Shown: in pieces, positions 46,501 to 58,400 of the stretch
How the letters are laid out: each line of letters begins with the position of its first letter
Numbering within the stretch: position 1 is the stretch's first letter
Assembly (NCBI RefSeq): GCF_019393635.1
Contig: NC_057863.1
Coordinates: forward strand, 571,710,284 to 571,774,283
Source: Dromiciops gliroides
Lineage: Eukaryota > Chordata > Mammalia > Microbiotheria > Microbiotheriidae
Direction of reading: 5' to 3'
DNA: 64,000 nucleotides
Notes under the pieces: generated by a model
What the model was told of the DNA's origin: nothing
Database searches by the model: none
Seen by the model: the letters and a program-made list of their open reading frames with translations, nothing else
Program-made: the position numbers and the translations under genes

Positions 46501-49500
46501 CCTACTCAACATTTCTTATAGAATAATAGTATTCCATCCCAGTCATATACCACAACTTGTTCTGCCTTTCCCCAGTTGATGGAAATTCCCTCAATTTCCA
46601 ATTCTTTGCCACCACAAAAAGAGGCGATAAAAATATTTTTTGTACATGTGGGTCCTTTTCCTTTTTTTTATGGTCTCTTTGGGATATAGGCCTGGTAAAT
46701 GCTATTGCTGGACCAAAGGGTATGCGCGATTTGATTGCCAAAAGCTAAAATGATTGCACACATAAGTAAATGCCCATATAAATAACTTTTAAATAACATA
46801 AAAATACAGGACTCAGTGGTTCTATAATATAAAGATGAAGGGAAAAGGGCTCAGTTCTTTAAAACCATGAAACAAGTGAGGTAGGGCAGCCCTTGATACT
46901 CAAAAGTGGTAGCTTTAGGACAGAACAGACATTTCTTTCCAGGAACTAATCAGGCCAGAATATAGGAATAGAAGCAAAATAGATTTAGGTAAATTCACAG
47001 TTGATTGCTCCATTCCCCTTTAACAAGGGTTATTTGAGGTTGACATAAAGGAGTATCTTCCATCTCACAAAATATCAGTTGGTGTCACTTGTCAGCAAGA
47101 GAGTATGGGGACTGAGTGAACTGTGGGTCTGTCTTAGTATGACACTATGACTTAATATAAGCTCTCAAGAGGGGAACATTAGCCAACTGTGACTTTGTCT
47201 GGCTAAGCCTAGAATGAAGATTTTCTCAGACAGCCATGTTCATATCAGCCAAATTGTGAAGAGGAGGTCAAAGTGTATTTGGACAGAGAACTGGCTCCTG
47301 GCCTTAATATGTTTATTGATTAATTTGGTATAATAAAAGTTCTTTCAATGAGCCCCAGAGATGTAGATTTCCCCAAAGAGTATCTATGATCAAATCTTAC
47401 ATTGTGCAATCAAGCACTGAGCATTTATTCAATGCTTGCTATGTGCCAAGTACTTAATAGTCCTGGAGACTTGACTTTCCAAAGCACTTTCATGTAAATT
47501 TTTTTCATGTGGTCATTTTCACAGTTTTGGGTCATCCTTGCAGTCTCGTGAGGTTAGCATTCTTGTGAGGCAGGCATTATTATTTTTATTTTCCAAATGG
47601 GTAATTTGAGGCCTAGGGGATTAAATTATAAAATGACCCATTAAAGAATAGCAAAAGTCACTAATTGAAAGGTCTTGGCCAGAAATCTTTGCTTTTTCTG
47701 TTATACCTTTCCATGCTTTCAAAGATGACAGCTGCTTATAAGCATCATGAGGTTAGGGACTGTTTCATTTTTGTCCTTGCATCTCACACCTATCACAGTG
47801 CTTAATAAATGTTTGATTGAGTAATAAATTGATTGAGTAGTTGGAGCCACATTCTCCAAGAAATGGACTTTGTGGTCAAGTGGTTTAACTTCACTGGACA
47901 TCATTTCTTCATCAGTTAAATGAAATCAATAGGTTGGACACACTAGGTAACATCTAAGATTCTCAGGTCCAAAGTCATGCTCTCCAATTGACTCTACTAG
48001 CATCTTCGAGAGGACCAGGCACATCATTCTCCTGCAGCCATTTAAGTTTTTATTTCTTTAAGGATCACTTTGTAATTGAATCTATACAAGTCTTCTGTGC
48101 TTTGTTGGCAGGTTGGTCTCCAGATATTTTGTGCATTTTGTAGTTATTTCTAATAGGATTTCTATTATTGCTTCTTGTGTTTTGTTATCATTACATAGAA
48201 ATTCCGTTGATTTTTTTTTTTGAGAATTTATTTTGTAAACTGCAACTTTGCTGATGGTGTTGTCTTAATTAGTATCTTTATTGTTTCCTTAGGATTTTCT
48301 AAGTAAATCATAATCTCATCAGCACAGAGTTAGTTTTATCTTTTTTCCTTACTAGTCTTTGTTTCTTTCTTTCTGTTATCTTATTATTGTTGCTAACATT
48401 TCCAGAACTATGTCAAATAATACTGGGGAGACTGTGGATCCTTGCTTCAATCCCATATTTATTGGAAAAGGTTCTAGTGTACCCCCATTGCATATGATGC
48501 TTGATTTTTTTTTTTTTTGCAGGGCAATGAGGATTAAGTGACTTGCCCAGGGTCACACAGCTAGTAAGGGTCAAGTGTCTGAGGCTGGCTTTGAACTCAG
48601 GTCCTCCGGAATCCAGGGCCAGTGCTTTATCCACTGCGCCACCTACCTGCCCCCGATTTTGGTTTTTAATAGTTGCTTTTTATGAATTAAAAGAAGTTCC
48701 TCTATACCTATGCTACATAGGCAATAGAACTTAATAACCTAAGATTTTATAAAGTAGAAAGCATAAGTTACTTAGGAAAAAACTCATTTACACAAATTTC
48801 TGGAAAAACTGGAAGCAGTCTGGCAGAATTTTTTAATGCTGAAAAGCATAAAAGAGTGTTGTACTTTGTCAAAGGCTTTTTTCTGCATCTACTGAATATT
48901 ATGTGGTTATTGAACAAAATATTTAATATAATTGTCAATTGCTTTCCCAATGTTGAACCCTTTTGCATCCCTAGTATAAATCTGTATATACTCCATTTGA
49001 CAGCATTTTATTTAAAATTTTTGAGTAGTTAGATTCCCCCCCCCATTGTATGCACAGTACTATGTTCCATTCATTTATTTTACCTTAATCTTTTTAAGGT
49101 GGCACTGTTCTTGATTCCATTCTTCTCACCCCTGATCCCCTCTTCTTACTTGTTAACTCTTTCCCTTTGGAGTTTTGCTTATAAGTTCCTTTTTTTTTTC
49201 TCTTGTTTTTAACCTAGTTGTATAATTCATATCTACTTTTTTCCCCTCTCAGTCAGGTAGATTTCCCCTTTCTCCTTCCCTTCAGCTAGTCCAATTCATT
49301 AGTTTTTTAAAAATTTTATTTTAGCACCACTTTCCAAAAAAATATTTCTCACTCTTTGCCTTACGTGATTTTAGAGTGGTCAGAACTGGCCCCAGCTAGA
49401 TGTTGTTATGTTCTTTCCCTCAGGTTTAGTGATTTGCTACAGAGTTTCCCCCTGCCACCACCACCCTCACACAAGGTGTCTTGTCCTACTGCCCCCCCCC

Positions 49501-50502
49501 CATTTCTCTCTGTCTTTCTCTTCCCCCTCCCCCATTTAGTTCTCTGCCCTGGCACAACCAATTCAGAGCTTTGACCCACTGGTTGTCCATCCCAGTACTG
49601 GCTGTTCAGTGCACTTCTATGTTGGTGCTAAGGGGTTGTCTGCCCTTGTACCAGCAGTTCAGAGCTTTGTAGCACTGGTGCTAGGGGGCTGCAGCCCACA
49701 GCAGACATTTGCTTCTGAAGGACTGAAGCTGTTTTGTCTGTCTCAATTAGGGCAGTGTGGAGCTGCAGTGGCTCTGGAAAGAAAAGGGAACAGGGTAGGA
49801 AGGTGGGTTTTATTACAAGCCTGTTAGTTCCTTAAATCTGCTAGTACAGCCCCTGTCTTATTATGGGAAATGGAGGAGGGGTGTTAAATGAGCTCAGGGT
49901 CAGTGAGATCGTGGGTTTTTCTTTTTTAATTGTCTTTTGGATTCTGGGTGTCCCTGACAATGGAGACAGCTCAAGTTGTTTTATCTTTGGCACATGTTTC
50001 TCTTTTGAAGAGATTTGAATGGTCATGGGAATCAAAGAAAATGTCTCTTTTTCCCTCTTTTTGTTCTTTGAAGGGGGGAGTAGAAGAAAAGGGGAGGAAA
50101 TAAATGCCTACTATGTGCTAGGCACTATGCTAAGTGATTTGGGGGGGGGCAGTCAGTGAGAGTTAAGTGACTTGCCCAGAGTCACATAGCTAGTAAGTGT
50201 AATGTGTCTGAGGCTGGATTTGAACTCAGGTCCTCCTGAATCCAGGTCTGGTGCTTTGTCCACTGCGCCACCTAGCTGCCCGCTAAGTGATTTTCATATA
50301 TTATCTCATTTGATCTTTGGAGCATCATTTATCTTCTGAATTCTACTTCCATTGATATGTCAGTACAGCATGTCCCTATTGTGGGTAATATTGGGATATG
50401 TTTGATGTCCTCCATCAGCATTTCCTCATCTTCTTCAAGTTTACTGGTCTACAATGTCATTTTGTTTTCAACCAAGTGAATAAGATTTTTTTCATGTCCC
50501 TC

Positions 50503-50536
<34 letters not shown>

Positions 50537-52374
50537 AGTATTTGTTTTCACCAGTTATATAGGGATGAAACTTTGGAAACTTTTTCTCTCTGAAAATGCT
50601 ATGCATTTATGGTCTTTATGGTCTTTGAAGGACTGAAGAATCCCAAAAGCAAGGAAAATGACCTAGATCTGTTTGATGGCAGCACTGATACTTGGGAAAG
50701 GGGAAAGCATATAGTTATTACTTAAATTAACATTCCTGGAAGCTACATGTGTAACCTGAGGATTATGCTGATTTCTCTTGCATGCATTATATGAGTGTGC
50801 CCTTGCATTTCTAGCACAGTATCACAGTGATCAGGCTAGAGGGAAGCACATGTCTGAATCCATTTTAAAGACTAAGAAGCCTTGAATCAAAATGTAATCC
50901 TGATCCTCTTCGGTGTGAGTGACTGCAATAAACACAATAATGATCATCTTAAAAATAAAGGGGAGGTGGGGTCGTATATCTTATTTTCATTGGAACTTTC
51001 TTCAGGAATCTGAAAATCCTCTGTGTGTTGTTTGAAAAGAAAATGAACTGTTCTAGGGAAGACTTTGCTTTTTCTTCTCTGGAGCAGTTGGCATGTTTTC
51101 TGAGCTAATCTTACGTGTGCCAAAAATCAGACAGGGTCATGAGCAAATGGCCAGGGCTGCCAAGCCATAAGGATCCTTGGCAGAGGTGGCAGCCAGCATT
51201 GAAGAACTCCAGTGACTCTTTTACATGATATGGAGAAACTTTTGTGTTACTCAGGAGAGGGATGAAAGGACCTGCCAAATTGAAGAACTTGAGTTTTCAT
51301 TAATTGATAAATACATTCATATCAAAGCAAATTGGAAAACAACTCCAAACTATTCCTTTGAAGAAGAGTTATGTGCCACATATGTTTACACAAAAGACAC
51401 CACTTTTGAGAAGGGACCACAGAGTTGGGAATTATCAAACCTACGCTTTATTTTCTGTACTTTGGTATAAATTGTATTTCCCCCTTCTTAAGTTCCTAGA
51501 TATTGAAATTTCATGTTATGTGTAACTGTGTGGGATGAGGAAGGCAGGGTGGCTTATTGGATTGATAGTCAGGGGTAACTAGGTTAAGATCTTACCTCTG
51601 ATACTTCCCAACTATGACTGGACAACCACTTAACTCTAAACTACTTAACTTCTTCTGTAAAATGGTTGTGATAGTATCTGTAAAACTTACCTGATAGTCG
51701 GGTTCTTAATTCCCTTTGGTAGTCTGGTGAGGTCTGTGGACCCTTTCTCAGAATATTTAAAAATACACAATATAAAATAATCAAACAATAAACATTTATT
51801 AAATGTCAACTATGGGCCAGGCACTATGCTAAACACTGGTTAGGATTACAAAGGAAACCAAAATTGAAATACAGTTCTTTCTCGCTCTCGCTCTCTCTTG
51901 TCTCTGTATACATATACGTAAACATATACATACATTTTTACAAATAGATAATACACATATATGTGTGTATGTGTGTTTATATGTATACATATATGAATGA
52001 ATGAAAGTTCTTGGACCCCAGCTTAAGGACTCTTGCCTTATAGGGGTGTTGTAAGGCTCAAAATGTATAATATATATGTATATGTGTGTGTATGTACATA
52101 TATCTTCATGCATCTGTCTTATGTCTGTATCTCTATATTTCTAACTCTGCAAACTTCTGAGCCCTTGAGGGCCAAGGCAGGGGTGGATAGCAGTAACAAA
52201 TTTGGGATGTTGGTGTTAGAGGAAAGTAGCCAGTAGCCATGTCAAGACAGGTTTTTTACACTGAAGAGCTTTTGAGCTGTGGTTTTTGGAGTGAGGTGAA
52301 TGCAGGAAATGAGACTCAGGCTGTACAAAATGGAATTTAACATTTGTTTCTCACTTAACACAGTTATTATCCTC

Positions 52375-52439
<65 letters not shown>

Positions 52440-55400
52440 TGGTTAAAGTTCTTGTGTCAAGAAACATAGTCATCCTTTTGTCTAGGTTTTTTGTGTTTTG
52501 TTCCAGTGTCTTGGTGTTCTAGAAAGGGAGCAGATTGAAGATTGGGCACTGCTAACATATATGGCTGCTGGAGGGGACTCACAAGCAGTCCAAGATAAGA
52601 GACATTTACAACTAGAGCTATACAGTGCGCTCTGTTGGAGAGGAAGTAGTCCTTTTGCATCTGAGGAAGTGGTGATGGTATGAGATAGATGTAGGGATCT
52701 GGAACCGTGGATGATAGAACTTTGTTGAGAATGAAATAATCAGGTCATTTGCTGCTGCTATGTCAGTTTCTCCATTATCAAAAGAAAAATCTTGTTTTCC
52801 TTTTGTAAGGGAAAAATGTCTAAGATAGGGGTTCTTCCACTTGTTTTGTGTGTTCATGGGCCCCTTTGACAGCCCATGGACCCATTCTTGGAACAATGGT
52901 TTTAAAGGTATGAAGTAAAATACACAGGATTACCAAGGACACCAGTTATCAAAGGATATAATTAGTGAAGGATTATTATATCAGAAGATTATATTATTAT
53001 ATCAAAGGATATGATTATGTAATTGTAACAATTATAAAAAACTTTTTTTTGAAAGTTTACAGACCCCAGATTAAGAACCCCTGGGATTCTAAGAAGAGGA
53101 AATATAATGCTCCCTTCTTTCAAAAATGCACAATTACATATCATTTGCCCAGTATTGTGAATTTTTAAGATTACTGGAACTAGGCCTGTTTGCCTTGAAA
53201 TTTTTCATTATTCTAACCATTTTGAGGGACGTTTTTCTAGATTGTGCTTTTACAAGGTTTTTTGCTTTCTGACAAATTAATTGTCTTCCAGGAGTTTACC
53301 TTTTTTTTTGTTGTTGTTAAACTGATGGAAATATGGGACCATTTCCCTCCTAGAAACAATAATTATTAGATTTCATTCCTTAAGAACCCACAAAAGTCTG
53401 TTTAATTAGTAATGTACCCAGAAGATGCCAAGTTCAGTACACTTTCCTCTATGCTACCCTTCGGCCTCCATACTTACTAGTATTGCTATGGGAAAATGCA
53501 GTGGTCATTCTAACTAGTCTCCGGAACTAGTCTCCATTCTTCCTTCTCCCAAACTTCCACTCTCCTTATAGGGCAAGTAGAGTCTCCACCCCAGCTTTGA
53601 CCCACTGATACTGGCTAGCCCCTCTGGTATACGCCAAAGATTCTAGTACAATGTGGATTGGAAAGAAAGTTAAAAGAACGGTAGGAATAGCAGATGAGAT
53701 GCACTAGATAGAAAGGAATAAGATCCTGGTGTTGTTGATGTCTGCTGGAGGAAGAAGGGATGCTTCTCTTATTTCTCTTGGACCACAACCATGTTCTACT
53801 TTACACATAGAAACTTTCTATCACAGGGGCTGTGGCAGAGCTATGCCTCCAGATGGTTCTGGGCTAGTGATGGAGTATTCCAGGCGTTCTGGAGTCCTTG
53901 GCAATGACAGACAGCTACCAACCACCACAGCACCCAATCTTGGACGGAGGAATTTGGGGGGGCAGGGTACAAAATGTACAGAGATCAGTTTTTAAAACTT
54001 CCTGCAGGAAAGGTAATAATGAGACTGATGGCAGTAGTCTTTTTATAGCCCTTTAAGATTTGGTAGGAATGGTCATGTTAAAATGCAAGCTCAGAACTTC
54101 TTGGGGGTGTTGAATTCCTTGGTGGTTTTTTGGATGTAGTTTCATCAACTAATACCCTTAGGGATGGATGGATTAATGAACGTGTCTGTCTTTTAGCAGG
54201 AAATATTGCCAGGATTCTTTTGACAGCTGGTTCGTTTTTACTTTGTTCCCTTTATCTTTTATTATGACATTTGTCTAACCCCCAAGCCCTATGAAAGAGT
54301 TTTTCTCCCTTCCCCCCAGCATTTTGGGAAGGAGTGAGTGGGATCAGGATTCTTTATCAAGCAGTTAAGTACATACATATCCCAAGTCTAAAAGAGGAAT
54401 TTAAGATTTTCAAATTTTATGTAGTTTAACTTGTTTGCTCTTATCTTCTTGCTAACTTGGACAAAGTTCATATGGGGGATGCTGTTGTGATACTGGAGAA
54501 ATTAAAGTTATAAGCACTAGCCTATTAGTAGCACACTTATGTATAGTTTTCTCTAAATGCTTAAAAGTATTTCTACAGAATAAAATGTAATTTTCCCAGA
54601 TATAAAATTCGGGTTTTAAATGGCCATTTTTGTTGAGTCTCTTTGGCATATGATGCCATTGGACACTAATGTCTACTTTATTGTGACAGTGAGTACTATT
54701 TGCTTCTATCTTAATATTGAAAAGAAAACTCTGTGCCCAGTGTCTTTTGTGATGGTTGCAAAATGATTTTTTAAAATCAAGATTTCTTTTGGGTTATTGT
54801 TTTCTTAATTAAATTCATAAAACATTAAGTTCCCACTATGTGTAAGGCACTACAATAAGATGTTGGCCAAACAGAACTACCCCCACCCACAATGAAACTA
54901 TCCCTTCTCTCCAGGAGCTTATTAATAATTAAATACAGGGTTGTTGTTGTTTGTCCTTTGTCCTCAGAGGGGATCATGACACTGGGGTGATGCCATGGCT
55001 TTTTTTTTTTTTTTTTTTAGTGAGGCAATTGGGGTTAAGTGACTTGCCCAGGATCACACAGCTAGTAAGTGTTAAGTGTCTGAGGCCAGATTTGAACTCA
55101 GGTACTCCTGGCTCCAGGGCCAGTGCTCTATCCACTGTGCCACCTAGCTGCCCCTATGATGCCATGACTTTTAGTGAATTGGATTTAAGTGAAGAAGGGC
55201 TGTGCAAAATCACCAGCCTCTATCTCCTCCTGAGCCAACAGAGTCCAGTGGCAAGGTACTATCAGGAGGACTGGAGATGGCCCCACATGTTTAAGACAAT
55301 TGAGGTTAAGTGACTTGCCCAGGATCACATAGCTATTAAGTGTCTGAGGTGAGATTTGAACTGAGGTCCTCCCAGCTTCAGGGCCAATGCTCTATCCATT

Positions 55401-58400
55401 GTACCACCTAGCTGCCCTCCAACACAGGGTAATTTGAGGAAGGGCAGAGCACTTTTGTGGCAATAGACTTAGCTTATATCAGTGAAGCCCCCACCGCTGT
55501 GGACACTGGATACCTGGCAAGGTTAAAGCATTAGTAATAGGAAAGATTCAGCTAAGCAGAGAAGGAATCTTTTCCCATAGTTGGTTCTTTGTCCTCATCT
55601 ACCTGGCTGAGAGCTTTGGTTTTTGCCATTTCTTTGGTTTTGTCTCTGTTGTTGTTTTACTTCTGTAACGTTACTGTCTGTTGCCAGTCTTTTAAGTGGA
55701 TGGATTTTTGTCTAAGCAATAAATGCATTTTTCAGGAAGTAGAAAAACTGCTGATAAAAGGTTTAAAAATCCTGATTTTGCACACTGCAATCAGGACACA
55801 AGCTTTTTCCCCCTTATGACTCAGGCCTTATATCAAAAGTCAGATTTGGAGGCAGAAGTGGGGGAGGCCTATGAATTTTTAATATGCTGTCTCTTCCACA
55901 TAAATTGTGCATTTAATCAGTCCATACTAAAGAAAGAAGGATAGGAGGAAGGGGGAGAGGGAGAGGAAGGGGGGAGAGAGAGAATAGAAAAGAAGCCGAG
56001 AGACAGAAAGAATCAAAAAGAGAGACAGAGAAACAAACACAGAAAGACAAAGAGACAGAGGGAGTGGAGGGGGATGGGAAGAGATATAGAAACAGAAAGA
56101 CAGAAAGAGACAGAGTTAGAGGGAGAGGAGAGAGAGAGGAGGAGGAAGAGAGAGAGACAGAGAGAGAGAGAGAGAATGCTTTGCTTTCCTATGCTTTTTC
56201 CTGCTGCTCCAGCATTCCTCAGGCCACCTCTGCTTTGAAAAAAAATGAAAGACCTCACCTTTAGTTTGTTAGGACTTTAATCCTAGAATTGTCAGTAAAC
56301 TTATTCCAATTCCACATTTAGGATGATGATAACAACTGCCTTTTTTTTTTTTTGGTGGGGCAGTCGGGGTTAAGTGACTTGCCCAGGGTCACACAGCTTG
56401 TAAGTGTCAAGTATCTGAGGCTGGATTTGAACTCAGGTCCTCCTGAATCCAGGGCCGGTGCTTTATCCACTGAGCCACCTAGCTGCCCCCTCAACTGACA
56501 TTTAAATTGTGTTTGCAGAGTGTTTTACATACACTATGCCATTTGATGCTAATAACAGCCTTGCAAGGTAGAATCTATTACTTATCCCCATTTTATACAT
56601 GAGGAAACTGAGGCTGAGAGAAAAGACGTATTCACAGTAACACAGCAAGTGCATGTTTGAAGTAGGGTTTGAACTGGTATAGCACTCTATCCAGGTTCAG
56701 ACACCCCTCCCCCTGCCCCATTCCCCTATATTCGCTTACCCCTCTAAAAAAAAAAAATTATCTGGTCCCATGAAAGAAAATAAAAAGCTGCTTCAGGTTT
56801 TGCAGTGACATGATCTTTTGTTTTTGTTTGCGGGGCAGTGAGGGTTAAGTGACTTGCCCAGGGTCACACAGCTAGTAAGTGTCAAGTGTCTGAGGTCAGA
56901 TTTGAATTCAGGTCCTCCTGACTCCAGAGCCAGTGCTTTATCCACTGAGCCACCTAGCTGCCCCCACAGTGACATGATCTTGAAAAAATGGTGTGTAACT
57001 TAAATCATTGATGATGCACTAAGAGACTCTTGCTGTTTAAAAGAATTCTATCCTAAATCATTAGGTCAAGCAAAGAATCCTTTCATAAAGGGTCACTTTT
57101 TATTTGGTGTATCAGTGCCTTGTGCAGATAGCCACTCAACTCTCAGTGAGAGGGAACTGAGATTAATAATAGACAAGAATCTGTCCTGAATAGTATAAGG
57201 AATACTAATAGGTCTGGCAGCGGGGATTCTGAGGCAGGCCGGTGTGTTCTGTTATTTAGCTGGGTGGAGAATCATAAAGATATTTCAGAGCTGGAAAGGA
57301 GGAAACTTAGAGTTAGTTTAGTGGCAGGGAATCGTCCATCTTGAATAGTTTTTGAAGATCCTGCTTGTTGGACCAAATTGGTGGGTCCTCTCAGTCAGGA
57401 AGATCAATCCTGTCTAGAACATTTCTAAACTTCACTTTGCCTTTATGACTGTTTTTGCCTAATTTTTGTTGGTGTTTGACTAATCTGTTTAAGAACAGGC
57501 ATGAGAATTTAAAATTTTCCAGAAGCAATAATATTAAAGTGATATAAAACAAAGTAGTTATGGGTAGGGTTTTTGGGGGGAGCAGGAAGGAGTTGTTTTT
57601 TTACTGGTTTTGGTTTGTGTTTTTGGGAATGAGTGTGGAAGAAAATTGAAAAATATACAATTTAAAACTTTTTGCTTCTATAGCTCCAAAGGAGGGCAGC
57701 TAGGTGTTTCAGTTGAATAGAGTGCCTGGCCTGATCTTGGCAAGTCACTTAACTCCTCTGGGAAGGTGAGGGGGTGGGACTGCGTGACCTCTAAGGTCTC
57801 TTCCCAGATCTTTTGCTATATTCCATAACTCCCAACCATGATGTCTTTGATCATTCTGTATCCCTAGAATGCCCACCCCCAGTCCTCCCTGTCCTTTAAG
57901 ACCCAGCTGGAACATCGTCATGTCCCCATTAAAGCTTTCCCTGAACCCCTAGTCAGGAAAGACTTCTTCATTAGGCCACTTGTCAGAAACAGAGTTGTCT
58001 CTTATGAAATCTCTATATCTAAATTATATTCTATTTTGTATTTTATTGTCATTTGTTTCATGTGTCTTCTTTACTAGGCCGTTAGTTCCTTTAGAGCAGG
58101 GGCCACATATGATCGATCTATCCAGTAAGATGGGAGCCCCTTAAGGACAGGAATTATTTCGTTTTATTTTAATTTTTTCATACTTATCACCTTGCTTATT
58201 AGTAAGTGCTTCTTGAGTTGAATTGAACCCTTTTATTAGGTCCCCAGTAGCTGGATAGAGCATTAGGACCTGGCCTCAGACACTTACTTAGCTGTGTGAC
58301 CCTGGACAAGTCACTTAACCTCTGTTTGCCTCAGTTTCCTCATCTGTGAAATGAGCTGTAGAAGGAAATAGCAAACCACTCCAGTACCTTTGCTAAGAAA

